Shown here: piece after piece, positions 1-33,466 of the stretch
Numbering within the stretch: position 1 is the stretch's first letter
Layout of the letters: each line of letters begins with the position of its first letter
NCBI RefSeq assembly: GCF_019578655.1
Contig: NC_063259.1
Coordinates: forward strand, 21,873,277 to 21,937,276
Direction: 5' to 3'
From: Ricinus communis
Lineage: Eukaryota > Streptophyta > Magnoliopsida > Malpighiales > Euphorbiaceae
Length of the DNA: 64,000 nucleotides
Made by a program: the position numbers and the translations under genes
Notes under the pieces: model-generated
The model's database searches: none
What the model was told of the DNA's origin: nothing
The model's input: the letters and a program-made list of their open reading frames with translations, nothing else

Positions 1-569
1 TTTTACTTTCAGTTTACCCAGTGCAGAACCGTCATGTAGCCTTTTGATGGTTTGACACATGAACAAGAGTTGTAGGTTTTTCATTTAGGAAAAGGCTCAC
101 CATGAAAGTGGGCAGACTAGTAGGTTTGATAAGGAGTGCTAACATAGCTGTTCCTACTTTGTGTAGGAGAAAAATCTGGTTCTGTGTATTAAGACATGCA
201 GGTGATTTTGTTTGCTCACATGTAGACTGAGTTTGCTTTGAATGATGTACCAGGAATGCCTCTTGGACATCAAAATACCTCTTAGCTCCCTGGGTACTCC
301 AAGCGTACTAAACCTACCTGAATGAGGTCCTATAAATGGCTCATTCTAAACAACTTGATGCATTTTCAGATTTGATCTTTACTAACTTGTCTCAGCTCGA
401 TGACTAATCAATTGCTAGAAATCCCATAAGTAATAGTAAACAATAAAACTATTCCAAATACTAACAAAATATTCGGCCACTGAGAGCAGAAATAAACATA
501 ATGTCTGAAAAATTGTTGACATATTCATTAGGGAAACCAATATAGAGAGAAGAAGCTTCAGAAGTTAAC

Positions 570-3500
570 CTTTGAATCCCATGAGAAGTATCCATCCTTG
601 ATTGAGATAGCTGGAAGTTCAGGCTGAAGAGAAGGATTTGGTGCTAGAATTCTTTCTTCAGCTAAAAATAGTTCTTCCAGACGTTGTAATGATACATTTG
701 CATTTACAACCTACCAGAAGAATTAATTCACATAATTATGTAAATCAAAATGCAAGAGTGCATAGTTAATGTTTTAAGTACATAAGAAGGTAACTGATTG
801 TAAGCAAAAACGCGTAATTGTGCTCATTTTGTAGCACAATTATGTTTTTTCAAAGAAAAAAGGCAGAAGTTGATACATGAAACACAAAACAAAGAATTTT
901 TTTCAAAATATCTCCAGCTACCAAGTCATTGATATAACCAATATAATATGGAAATATGTTGATAACTTTTTAACAAGTCAAAGTGTGTTAAATTATAAAT
1001 CTACAAAAAGTTTTATGTATGATGTTTTCTCCAAATGTTGCAGATATTTATGAATTTCTTAGTTTCTCAAATTAAGAATTGAGATACAAGAAACTGTAGG
1101 AATGAAGGACAAGTTAGTTCTGTTAGTTTTTTGGGGATCAGTTAACATATTAAACCTTCATGTTAGGTTTATTCTAAATCTAATCCATTCAAGTCATTGA
1201 TATAACCAAGCATGACTAGTGAAACATAGAAAATTACAGAACCTGACTTAACAAGTTAGGAAGCATGTTTAGGGGAAATCGTAGCACTTGAAACAAAGAG
1301 AGTGATGTGAATGCCCTTGCAGGTGTCAAATCTCCACCAAGCAAAGTAAATGTCCCAAATGAAACCAACGTCACAACAACTGGGATGCTGTTTAGTATGA
1401 AACTGTTGAACTGCAAAACAAGGCTACTAGTTAGTTAATGGACATGAAATATTTATATATGTTGATACTAGCAGTATGATAATTTGTAATACATCTGGTT
1501 AGCAATGTATGCACTATATAGCATGCATGACATGAGACCATCTCTGCAGTAAACCAAGCATACGAATTGTTTCTCCTTTAATTGATGTATCATGCTTTTA
1601 GAATTGTCTGTATAGCGAGAAAGCGGAAGATGATAGCCAAAATGTCAGAATTAAAAAAAAAGATTTGATCAAAAGGAAGAAGTGTTTTAAAATTATTTCT
1701 ACCTGCATACATGACTAATTAATTATACTTAACTAGTAAGTTAACATTTGATACAAAGGGTTGAAAAAAAAATGTTAGGCATGCATGTCTCTGTAGGTGA
1801 ATATATTAAATAAAAAGCATCTCTGGTAGTGAGACCCAATATGCTGCTTCCAGACAACACTAATACATAGAATGTCAAATTTATTAGCTATGTGAATCCA
1901 CTCAATTACAGTAGTAGTGTTGACATAATAATGTAAGTTTAAATAGTAATAAAATCTCTGAAATTGATGCATCCTTCAAAAATATATGAGCAAAAAAAAT
2001 ACAGAAATTATGTTTTGCACATACAGCAGATAGTAATTGAGCATTACGGAACCATGACAGCTCATCATTGCGTATATTTTGAACTTTAGACTGGAAGCTC
2101 TTCTCCCATGCATAACATCTGGAAAAATTTTTAATAGTGTCAAACAATCATTGTGATAGTGCAACACCATGTAGAAATTTTTTAAGAATAATTTTTCTCA
2201 AATTCAAACATACTTCACAGTATCCATGGCGGCCAAGATTTCATTCATGAGGCTGACTCTCTTGTCAGTCCTCTGCAATCCTTCTTTTGTTAGTTTTCTC
2301 ATTCTGCTTATCACAAATGTCTGTAATCATAAAAAAATCATAAACAGATAAGAGGAAACTTATGCATAATCAGATATTAGAAATCGTAATATTATTGAAA
2401 GATATCAAAAAGTTCCTAACCTGTATGGGGACCATAAGAACTAGGATTAGGGATCCAAGAAGTGAAGCAACACCTAGTTGCTGGTAAAGAAGAACCATGG
2501 ACATTGTGATGCGAAATGGAGCTGACCATAATCCATGTAGTTGTTGGCATATTTGCTGAACCATGTAAAAATAAGCTACCATAGACCCAGGAAATAAAAG
2601 AAAACTGGTATAGAAAAACATGCAAGATTTCTTTCATTGGAAATTACTTCTGGATGCAGATCAAATGGCAAGCAAAGAATCATCACCAAATTCTTTAACA
2701 TATACACTAATAGCAACAATGTTACCTTTTATATCCAACCACCAATCATGCCCTGCTCGCTTATATATATTTATTATTTAAGTATTTATCTTTAGTTTAT
2801 CACCAAATGCAGTTCATGTCATTTCATATATGATAATTAGAATAAATATATGATGTCATGTCTACTTTCTGCAATTAATACATGTGAAAGAAATTTATTC
2901 TTTTTGTAGTATGAGTTGATGCTATTCACAACAGCGGCCTTTCATAAAGAGCATACCTGAAGTGAGTTGGCATCTGTAGTAATCATATTTGTTATCTTCC
3001 CTGATGGGAAATTCTTTCGGCTCTCATGAGTTAGTCTCAAGGACTTACGAAATATGGCAGCCACCTGAAATTAAAATCAATCTGCTGTAAACACAATTTC
3101 ATGTAAAATACACAACTCATTCAGGAACCCAAAATGGAATCTGAACCAGGTAACCGGCCGTACTCAGAAGGCTGAATAATATGCATCAGGAGGAGCTCTA
3201 TATGTCTTAAGTCTAACATTGTTAACAAAGAGTAATGAATTTACCAAAGTTGATCTCAGCCGAAAACCAGTGCGCATGACATTCTGAAAGTACTGAGATT
3301 CACATAGCACACCTAATGACTGAGCCAATAAAAGACAAAGTCAGTTAAATGATTTCACAAGCTATCCATGCCTTGGTCAAAGAAAATATATCACATATAT
3401 CAATGCAGGTATTTAGAGGACCAGATAAAAAGTATATAGAACTTATAGCAGATTACAATCATGCTGTTTATGTGACAGAAAATTCCCTATATATTTCTTG

Positions 3501-6500
3501 GTATCGATAACATAATAATCTATCAGAAGCTAGCATATAAGTTGAAGGTTGTGGAGCTTGAGCTTTATTCTTGGAGGGGCAAAAATTACTAAATTTGGAT
3601 TTAATTTTTAGGGAGTAGAGGCACCCAATAAAATTTAACTAAAAACTAGAGAAAATTACTTGTATGATATAGAAAATTAATGTACTAATAAAGACTTGGT
3701 GCACAATTATGGCTGGGAAAACCTGCCCCTGTAAATGGAGATATTAACATTGATGCCGTGCAGGAAAAGTTGATGGACAATTAAGAGTGGCTACCAAAGT
3801 ATCTTCTTGCAAAGGTTATTAGATCAGTTGCGAGTACCAAAGGTATCTCACTAAAACTTTTTGGTCTATTTAATCCACTTATGGCTTTGTTCTGTGTACT
3901 AGTTGTTCCAAAAGAACATATGCAAAACGTGCAAGAGAGTTGAATGTTTAAAGATGAATATGAAAGACTAAGTGCATGGAATCCTTGTTTATACTCAAAT
4001 CTAAAAACATATGGTATGCTGCTAGAAAGAAATATAAAAACTTGCTTTTTGAAAAATGAAATTCGAGATAACCATAGATGAGATGTGATCCTTACCACCC
4101 CAACAAAAATTGAGAAAGCATAGACGTAGCCGATCCAGGTTGCATCACCTTGTTGCATTGACTGCAAGATGGAATAAAAGAATTACAGTCTTATGGTCTG
4201 AGCACCAGGTATAAAAGCTTCTAGTTATGTATCACATCAAATCTAATCAAAACTATCCAAATTATAGTGTCACGGGAAAAACTACTGTTCGTATATGCAT
4301 CAGCATTCATTACAAGGGCAGCAGACAGCATGAAGGATTAATCATTTCCATTCACTTCAGTGATAACAGAGGAATTCAGTTATATATCTACCTCATTCTT
4401 ACAGGAGATACAAACTCAGTGAACCATAATAAAGACCAGACACATCATTCAAGTAATGAGTCTTTGCAAGAGGAACAAACCTGTAAGAGATGATTCAGCA
4501 AAACAGGCCCCACAAACTGAGAAAGATCATTGCCAATCTACAAGAAATTCAAAAATAAAATTTAAGATCCATGTGAGTTTTGACAATAGCAGAAAGTTAC
4601 TAATTTCACATCAAATAAAATAGACGGAGCATGGAAAATCAACAAATGAGTGATTGCTACATCATTTTTAAGTACACCAAATAAAAGCCGCAATTTTTCT
4701 CAAGCAGCTATAATAATCAAGAAATGGCTTAAACAGGACGGGCTTGTTACCTTAAAGAAACCTCCCAACCAAAATCTGCATAAACCATATGAATGAAAAA
4801 GAAAAAGAAATCAGTACATAATATATCTGTAACCATCTGTTTAGGTTCTATAACATCCAACCATAATCGAAAGAAAAAGAAACGTAGCATGAGAGGTCAA
4901 TTAACACCTTCTCCCAAGGCTATTGTTAAGTGCCCTCAAAAGCCATGGCTTTGGCTTTTGAGATTCTTTTATCCAACATCTCTGGAATCTGCAGAAATTA
5001 CAATTGTTGTAAAACTCAGAACAGTGACACAGGTGAGAGCATAAGCATGTTCAAGAGGAGAATGTGGTACAAACTTTTTAATCAGTGTCTCAGTCTGATC
5101 CCATGTGTCTAATTTCCAGACATCCTTTTCAGTGATAGGTTTTTTGTAGCCTTGTTGCATGAGTGGAGTCATCCATCCAAAATATATTCCTACCGGAGGA
5201 TAAAGGCCCAATATAGTCAGTAGAGAGGTAAAAAGTTGGGGAATTATCTACTTATTATTAGTATAACAAGTCAGATATCTAGCTGCTGTGCACCTTATTT
5301 TTTCTTTTCTCTAAAAATATAACTTGAGAATTAGAACCACTGGAAAAAGAATTCTTGGCATTGGGGAGAATGAACTAAATAATTACTTACTGGAAAACAA
5401 GTTGACATGTCTCTCAGGACAATGCTCTCCCCCAGGAAGTGCTTCGTATTCACCATTTTCAGGAGACTCAGGTTGCAAGATGGAATAACCTGGATAAGGA
5501 TCCAAATTGGGAACATAGACAAGAAGAAGAAGTCCAAACAAAACCTACACCAGAAAAATGGTGACAAAAAAAGAATATTAATGACATACCTGGTATGATC
5601 TGAAAAGAAATTTAAAGATTATGCACTAGCTAATAAAGATTACGATGTGGCAATGCCCATACCCCACCTTCAATAACAAAAAATGACTATGTCATGGAAG
5701 AACTTGACAAATATATGTTGCTAAGTTTCAACACAGCCAAAATAGGTACAGTTTTCATGATATTGCTACAGACTCCAGATTTATATAATTGTACTATGGA
5801 GATTAATAAAAATTAAGTATTGGCTTGGCATTCAATGATTTGAACCAGGCCATGCTGGAGAATGTCCTTGAGTCACATCCAAGGCCATGAGAAATTACTC
5901 AAGTTGAACAGCCAGCAGCTGAACCAACTTGTTGCTCTACAGAGCGCCTAGAGATATCTAACTCCAAAGAGCAGGCAAAAGAACAAAAGATGGAGACAAA
6001 CCTGGCAGACAACAGCACTGATGTATGTGTACAATGTGAATCTGCATAGTAAACAAGAAATGATAGATATTGGACTTCAGAAGTATAATCCTACAAATGC
6101 AAAATGAAATCTTGTCAAGCATAACTGTGACATTGTCTTTGTTATTTTGCAAATCTTATCTAGAATAACTCTGATATTGGATTAGCTGAGCCCATCCTCA
6201 CCTTAAAGTTCATATGTTGTACAAGTGTGTTTGAGGTCCATATATAAGGAATTAGGAATTTTTGTCTATAAAACATTTCATTCCTAGAAATTTCTGATCC
6301 CAAATTCTAGTTCACACTAGCATAATGCAAATGTTTATTTGATGAGTTCCAATGATTTAAATTTCTTTTTCTATAAAAATTTCCAAGATCTTTCACTTCA
6401 GAAGTCTGACTGAATTAAAAAAGAAAACAATGAAGGGATTTTAAGTGTGCTGCCATCACTAATTGAAACCAAATGTCTAAAAGAGATTCATGCTAAAGTA

Positions 6501-7901
6501 GAGAATACGTGCTATTCCCATGCATCTTTTAGAATATTCCCTCTTTGGACTAGCTAAATATACACCAAGAAAGAAGTTTTTAAGTTTGAAAAATATTCCT
6601 TAAGATAACATTGCTTGCCAAAAAGCATCCCCTGGCACCAATTAACTTATTTCTATATAATCCAAATTACATAATGCAGCAGTAGATATTAAATATATCT
6701 GTCTACTAGATATGAAATATATTTGTCTACAATGATCGAGTCTGCAAAAGCCATATTGTTGCTCAAAGTTCACAAATATGTTCAGTGCCCTTCTGTCCAT
6801 GGTTCACTTTCTGAATTTCTATTTGCAAATGACCAATTGGCAAATTTGGCGGCATAATTATTTTCGTTATGTTCATTCATAAGTTTAGTGCTGACAAAGA
6901 TCTAACATGATCTTTGCCACATGTTTTCAACTAATGCAATTATAACAGCATAACTAAAGGAAATTTTCTCCATCTAAGCTTTTTGATGTTTATAATTTAT
7001 AAACATATAAATAATAATGATGAAATTTCCTTTATTAAGGAGATATTCTAGGTATTAAGAATCAGTATATAGCACGTTATCGCTCATATGAACTCATGCA
7101 AGTTTGGTGATTAGAATTATTAGATTGGAAAATGCAGAATACTAACCTATTGTAGTAAGCAGTCATAGAAAGAATTGTATTAAGCATGGCAGCTTCCCCC
7201 ACCAACACATAAATAACTCCAAACCGCACATACCACCGAAACTGCCGGATGTATACTTTAGTTTCCAAACCAATCATAATAAGCATGGAACACCAGGTGA
7301 GGGCCTCGATGATCAAAGATACCATCTACAAAAGAAAGGAGAAGTTATTTACTTGGCATGTTTCACTAAGTTAATGCATTTTGTTCTACTTGAGAGTAAG
7401 AACTGTGATCTCAATCTCTCACCTTCTCCAGCAGTATACATATTTCAACGTAGTCAACCAAATAAGTATACAAGCATCTTCCAAGCCAGCAATATTTTAA
7501 CTTTGAACTACAATTTATCTAAGAGCAAAAGTTGGCAAAACCATTTTCAAAAAATCTGGTAGACCTACCTCAAAGGGAGCAAGATTAGTCTGTCCATCCA
7601 GGTTAAAAATAGAGATATCCATCACCATCCTAAATAGTGGTTCAGCTGTACAATAGCCAACTAATAAACCCAACAAATAGTTATAGTACTTTGTCCTCAG
7701 GCTGTACTTTACAGCTTTCGAATTCTTCTTAATCAACCATATTCGATAAAAGCACAAACCCATAAGAACCAAATGGGAAATGCAAATCACTAGAGAGTCA
7801 ATGGCACAAGGGGTGTACGCCCCAAATGCACTATCCACTTCTTTTGCCCAAACCCCGTTTGCCACTGGTCTACAATACCAATCCAGTGGCTCCAAAGCCA
7901 T
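570..7901 (-). CDS. ABCC-type vacuolar ABC transporter, copy A (5' part, cut by the window edge)
   Basis: This is the N-terminal 626 codons of a multidrug-resistance-associated (ABCC1/ABCC2-like) transporter. Such proteins pump glutathione, phytochelatin and other conjugates into the vacuole. Exons in reading order: 7569-7901, 7147-7325, 6002-6041, 5391-5544, 5075-5189, 4908-4988, 4751-4775, 4481-4537, 4096-4161, 3245-3319, 2957-3064, 2421-2555, 2214-2320, 2025-2118, 1243-1410, 570-710. All join in phase with GT-AG introns and no stop. The start [13 protein letters not shown] matches the family. The visible part covers the N-terminal TMD0 membrane block, its linker (DPYPGY, LPGGE) and the first six-helix domain, including CYAWEKSFQ and [17 protein letters not shown]. 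It ends at GYFSWDSK, just before nucleotide-binding domain 1. Both nucleotide-binding domains should lie left of position 1; positions 1-569 read as intron 16. Exon 4 is one codon shorter than in copy B. I see no damage, but cannot tell whether the gene is complete. Confidence 0.93.
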
Positions 7902-7915
7902 CCTTTATCACTTCC

Positions 7916-8575
7916 CTGCAAAGAACAAAAAATGAGCACACATTTTACACTCAAAGTCAGTTTCTTAGAAGCATTTTCTGCAATAAGAGAAAAATTGATT
8001 CCATATTCCAATCACCAAAAGAAAAGCAAATTAAGATTCACAAGCTTGCAATTTTTTAAACTTGATTACCAAATTGAGCCCATTTCTGCCAAGATTTTAA
8101 ATTGTGACATTTTTTTCTTAACCAAAAAGACCATTCGTAACAGAAGAAGAATACACGACAACCACCAAGAAAAGAAGAAAAAGAACATGATACATTGAGA
8201 AATGCATTTAAGTTTGTTAACAACTTGAGTTACAACTTTCACCTACATACACAGAACCCAGTTTAATTCTAATCCTGACCAGTCCAGAACTTCATCATAT
8301 GTATTAAAATGGAAGTCCTGAATTCAGTTACAGAGGACCAAACCAGAAAAGAATTAAGTTCACTAACTGTGCAAGTCTCAGTTACTTAAAATGGATAACA
8401 TAACAAGAAATGATCACTGAAATAGAAAAGAGAAAAAGGGTACCTTCAAGAATCAAGAATGAGTTGAATTAGATTGAGAATCTTGAAGAGTAAAATATAA
8501 GTATGCAAAAGTTTGGACTTGGGGAGTGTGGCTTGCATTTGCATGGTCACTAAAATATATATATATATATAGACA
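7916..8575 (-). promoter_or_regulatory. Copy A leader exon, 5'-UTR intron and TATA-like promoter
   Basis: Fourteen bases upstream of the start codon lies a good acceptor (TTTGCAG at 7916-7922, minus strand). A matching donor (GAAG/GTACCC) sits at 8442-8443. This suggests a 528-bp intron in the 5' untranslated region, with a leader exon starting at 8444 and running to about 8530. Just beyond is an alternating TA tract (about 8550-8571) that reads TATATATATATTTTAG on the minus strand and could act as the TATA box. The splice signals are seen; the promoter role is inferred. Copy B shows the same leader-intron layout. Confidence 0.5.
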
Positions 8576-8744
8576 TATGCAGGACTTTATTAATTACTAA
8601 GGAGCCAAGAATGCAGTATTTGAAACAAGACAAATATATGAAGCTTGCATTCGTCACGGGTGACGTGATGAAATTATTTTTAGTGTAGGTCTTAATAGGA
8701 TTTAGAATTGGGTGTTCGTTTACCGGTCATTGCTCTCTTTTAAA

Positions 8745-8781
<37 letters not shown>

Positions 8782-10116
8782 TGGATTATGTCGTTAATAA
8801 GTGGATGAAAGGATTTAAATTCAAAAGCTTTTAACTTTTTAGATTAGAGTCGTACATATCAATGAATGATTTTCTTTTTCTAATTTTTTCCCCTTAAACA
8901 ATATTATAGAAAGAAATCAATTATACAACCAGACATTTTTGTGAATTTGACCAGTGAATATGGATAATATTTTATAAGCTGATCAAACAATGAATAATAT
9001 CTTATAAATTAATTTTACTTTGCCATCAAATTTCTTTTTTTAATTATCTGACTGATGATTATTGGCAAAATAGAGATGCCTTTTTAGGAATATGGTTACT
9101 TGATTATTTGATAAAAGAAAACAATGATGAGAGCCAAATTCAACAAGAGCCACAAATTTATTGATGCTTGTTTGCCTTCTCAAACTGCCCACATGTGTGT
9201 AGTGTTTTAAAAGAAATAGTTCACATGTTGATGTAGGGATTTCATATAATATGGTTTTCTGACATAAGTAATGACTCATGCAATTTTGGAATTACCAGCA
9301 ATTATTTCCATTAGAATTTAAAATTAAGGATAACAATTAATATACTCTGAATTATTTCTCAAAAAAGTATAAAATTATATTTTGTATGTATTTTTATTTT
9401 GAAAAATTAATATTTAATGATATTATTTTATAAAGATTGGTGACTTTTTTCGTTATGGTATAATTAAACATAAGCAACACGATAATAATAGTTGATTAGA
9501 ATGAAAATGAATAGTCAAGAACTGAAAGTTTAAACAGTGATCTATATATTTTTATAATAAAATATCAACACATACCTGTTTTATTTAAAAGAAAAGTGCA
9601 TGTAAAAAGTTATTGAAGAAATTTTCTAAAATAAAATAAAATATTTAATATAAATCAATTTGATATAATAATTTATTTGTTAAGAATTATTATTAATATC
9701 GTTAAATTTGTACCTATCATAAGAAGGCAAATGTCTAACTCTTTTCATGTAATATTTTTTAAGATTATGTCTATCTTTTTTATAACATACATACTTGATT
9801 TTGGCATCTAATATAATTCAATTACAGTATATTAGTGTATACTTTGCTTGTATACTACTTACAATAAGGATAATTAAGTCAATTTGGATGACTATATTTT
9901 CATTAAACTATAATCTTTTGATAGTAATTAAATTAGTTTGTTACTTAAAACTGCTTAAATGCACTTCTTTTAATAGCTTTCTCATCATAATTATGGTTTA
10001 ATTATGCATGTAGTTGCTGTAAAATTTATTGACTGTATTGGAGACGTTGATCTTAAAAAGAATCAAACAATCATAAGCTCAACAAGTCAATATTAAGTCA
10101 TTGCATAATATTAAAA

Positions 10117-10124
<8 letters not shown>

Positions 10125-10161
<37 letters not shown>
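10125..10161. repeat. (AT)n microsatellite
   Basis: An uninterrupted AT dinucleotide run of about 37 bases that directly follows a short A run. Such tracts are usually length-variable. No role is seen. Confidence 0.9.
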
Positions 10162-10164
<3 letters not shown>

Positions 10165-10586
10165 AAGAAATTATGTCCTAAAAACATGTCTCCTTCACAA
10201 TTCTTTCCCTCCACATCATTTTTAATATTTTCACATTCTCGAGAAACATTTGAAAATTCAATGACATATTCAACTCTTGAATATAAATATATAATTCAAT
10301 AAAACTCAAGAATATTTAATTTTTTTTATTGATGTGCATACATGATAATAATAATTTATAATTAATTAATATTTAATATTGATTTATAATAATTCTAAAA
10401 ACAACAGGAAACTAACTATTTTTAAATATTTTAATTTTTTAAAAATCTTATTTATATTATTGCATTAATATAATATTATTTATTAATATTATCTTTAAAC
10501 TAATACTATCAATAAATTATTTTTAAAAATATTTATTTATTAACTATAATATTATATAAATTAATACTATCAATATAAATGATATT

Positions 10587-10870
10587 ACTATTTTTTAAAA
10601 TTAGAATTATTATATAATTAAAAATTAATTTATTAGTAAATATAATATTTAAAAATATTATTTTTTATAATTAGAATTATTATTTAATTAGAAAACTAAT
10701 TTGTTAGTTAATATAATATTAAAATATAATTAATATGTTATCTTTTAGAATAATTAAATTAGAGAACTAATCATTATCTAATTAGAAAACTAAATTATTA
10801 GTAATATGTTATTTTTTAGGATTAGAATGAGTATTTAATTAGAAATACAACTTATTAATCAATAAATTAA
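10587..10870. repeat. Degenerate AT-rich tandem repeat, period about 70 bp
   Basis: Roughly four diverged units share the order TATTTTTTA..TTAGAAT, then ATTAGAAAACTAATT, then a TTAGTAATATAATAT-like segment. The sequence is almost pure A and T, so part of the similarity may reflect composition. The recurring AATTAGAAAACTAA core is the best evidence of true duplication. Confidence 0.45.
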
Positions 10871-10977
10871 TAGAAAAAACTACAAAATTATACATAAGCT
10901 TGAATCTTATATGTCAAAAATAGTACACATGTTAAAATAAAAATCCTACGTGTCAAAAAAAATTATAGGTCTCAGAA

Positions 10978-10981
<4 letters not shown>

Positions 10982-11016
<35 letters not shown>
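10982..11016. repeat. (TA)n microsatellite
   Basis: An uninterrupted TA dinucleotide run of about 35 bases in intergenic DNA. Confidence 0.9.
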
Positions 11017-11022
<6 letters not shown>

Positions 11023-12229
11023 TATTGGAGGAGCAAGGAATAAAAAAATAATAAAATACACGAACCAAGGCAACCAATAACACAGACAAACTCAGACACT
11101 CAAAAACAAACAAACTCTCGATGTTTTCTTTATGCAATTAAATTTTCTTACACTTTTAAACTCTTAAACACTATTATTTCAGTATTTACATTTACAATTT
11201 ACAGTCATTTGTAATAGTTATTCTTATGGAGTATTCAAATAAATTATAGCTAAAATGCGCTTAAAAACTAATAATTGTCTAATTAAAAGTTATAGAATGC
11301 AATTAATCACGACGGTTCGTATACCACACACACGTGGATGCCGACAATCAAGTTCTCGCCAACACAACTAACCATATAGAGTTTATCTAAAACTACTAAA
11401 TTATCTAATTATTATAATTCTCATATTAATTAATCTTTTTACTTCTACTATATTAGTTTTATCTTCAACCTATCATAGCATTGCTTGTTATTAAATCAAG
11501 TAATTTCTTAATTACTTCTAAAATCAATTTATCCATATTTTAAACAATGCCTAATTATTTATATACTAAATTTTAATACTAATTGTTTGACTTTTACAAA
11601 ATTTCTTTTTTATTCAAATCATATTTATTTCTAGACAAAAGATCAAAATAAATTTCTTGTTCGCTACATTAAAAGGTAAAATTTGTTGTTACCATCATGT
11701 TTTTTTTTTTTCTTTCTTTTTCTAAGTTCAAATCCATAAAAATATTTTCTAAAACCACTGAATTAAACTTTAGTGTTCACTAATTATATTTACTACGTTT
11801 TAGTTTTATCCACAAAAAGTTTTTCTAAAACTACTATGTTAAACCTTAATGTCTATATATTCTTTCATGGCAAATAACATTTACTTATGGCCAAGCTTTT
11901 TAATTTATATGCACCTTAGCCAGTTAGTATAAGCTTTTAATCACAAGGTAAATGCAAGAAAATAAAATAAGAAAACAAGATATACAATAGCCATACGTAC
12001 TTAAAAATTAAAATTTTATTAAGACATGAAAATGTTCGCATAAAAAATCTTATTATGATTTTATCAATCAATATCTACTTCAAAATAACTCTTCAAGTTT
12101 TCCATTTGAGCACAACCGACAGAAAATTGTGCTTATAAAAGAAAAGAAAAAAAAAACTATACCTTAATGCAATTATTATATCTTAACAAACTAAGGAGAA
12201 ATTTAAAATCGAATTAATAAGTTCATTTA

Positions 12230-12678
12230 AAACTACTATGATATTGGATAAATGGGTTTTGGTATTAACCCATTCTCACGAACTTGTAAAATGAATCTAT
12301 TTATTATAAAAAAATTCGTTATTCCTGAGACTGCTTCACTTTAATTGTTATTTGAATAAGTAAAAGTTATGTCTTGATCCGAGTGATGGTACGTAAATGT
12401 AACTCGTTGGTCAAACCGTTCAATCCATATATATATATATCATAACAGCCTAATAACTCAGTAATATAAAATAAATACTTCAAACACTCTTCTTTCCATT
12501 TAGTATGTATATAAATGGGCCGGGTTTAGACCATAATACAAATAAAAGTTCGACTTTAATATTACGATAAATAGATTGGAATAAAACTTATTCCTAAAAA
12601 CTAGTTAAAAAAAAGTTTACAACAATCCAATAATTTAGCAATATGTAACAATATCCAACTACAATATCATAGTAGTTT
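12230..12678 (-). mobile_element. Degenerate TRIM-like LTR element relic, copy 1
   Basis: The two ends carry the same 17 bases in inverted orientation: AAACTACTATGATATTG at 12230-12246 and its complement at 12662-12678. On the minus strand the interior follows the order of the elements near 25.8 and 28.2 kb: ATTGGATTGTTG, a T-rich tract, GGAATAAGTTTTATTCC, a CTATTTATC end, then CCCGGCCCATTTATAT, and a second terminal block ending ACCCATTTATCC. The primer-binding motif that is clear in the other copies is decayed here. At about 450 bp with no coding capacity it fits a terminal-repeat retrotransposon in miniature. No clean target-site duplication was seen. Confidence 0.5.
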
Positions 12679-12679
12679 A

Positions 12680-13508
12680 CAAAAGTAAAACAAATAAAAA
12701 AAATAAAGTCATTATATTTACCTTTAGGAGCTCTAGATTTCTTTCAAGACCTAAATTTCTATGCAAATATATAATTTTCTATAAAACACACATTATATGT
12801 ACAAAATAAGTAATATATTATGATAAGAATAAAGAAGTATTTTTGTTTTTATTGAAAAAAAAAAAAAGAATTACCCACTGCCAAACGACCTCTTCTTCCC
12901 TCTCTTTCTTAGTCCCTCTCCTTATATCTGTCTTGGGGACTTCTGTATAATGGGGTGAACTGAAAACTCTAAGCCTGCAATACACAGCTAGCAGCTGTAT
13001 CTGTGAATACTGCAGTGGGGTAATGCCACAGTACACAAGGTCAACACCTTCACTGTTGATCTTGAGACCTTGAATCCCCACAACGCCCCAATTGGCAAAA
13101 ATATGGCATATCTTAGGAAACAATTTCCCAGATAACCTGTACAGAGAATTGTTTCTTTCTATTTTTAGCTTATTTAAGTAAAAAGCCCCCAAGTAAAGGT
13201 GAACATTACAATTCACTGCCAGAGCATTTTGGGCAACATTAATGTAGGAGTAAGAGCTTTAACAAATTATTGAGGCATTCTGAATATCCTATTTTTGTTA
13301 ACATGTATAGTTATACTTAAGGAACCCAATTAAGGGTATACCAAAATTCAAATGTGCAAAAAAGGAATGTCCTGAAACAACATACAAATGAACAAAATTC
13401 CAGAGACTACATACAAAAATATCAGGAGATTGATAAATTGGTTCGGTCGAGTAAGATCATAAACAAAGTTTAAAATCCCCCTTCTGAAATCAAAAGAAAC
13501 ACGGATGC
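12680..13508 (-). other. Probable 3' untranslated and downstream region of ABCC copy B
   Basis: This stretch directly follows the copy B stop codon. About 12880-13500 has a higher GC content than the AT-rich DNA beyond it, as expected for a transcribed trailer. A 132-codon open frame on the minus strand (12818-13216) has no recognisable features and is probably chance. The exact poly(A) site cannot be placed. Confidence 0.4.

Positions 13509-33466
<19,958 letters not shown>

Larger units (their letters stand above)
8580..12229. other. AT-rich intergenic DNA between the ABCC copies
   Basis: No coding region can be supported here. It holds a 34-base A run (8746-8779), long (AT)n tracts near 10125-10161 and 10982-11016, and degenerate tandem repeats at about 10587-10870. 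About 11020-11400 has a more normal base mix but matches nothing I recognise. Open frames in the stretch are short and have no family features. Confidence 0.6.

Noticed and set aside
1..569. Search for exon 17 (nucleotide-binding domain 1) of ABCC copy A
   Set aside because: No Walker A-like or other NBD1 coding segment appears here; the stretch reads as the start of intron 16, so the next exon should be beyond the left edge.
8746..8779. 34-base A run as the tail of a retrotransposon or processed pseudogene
   Set aside because: No coding or family-like sequence precedes it on either strand and no flanking duplication was seen; simple slippage is enough.
12818..13216. 132-codon open frame on the minus strand just after ABCC copy B
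   Set aside because: No domain, signal or family resemblance; it lies in the likely 3' trailer and ends in an A/T-run artefact (KNKNTSLF-type residues).
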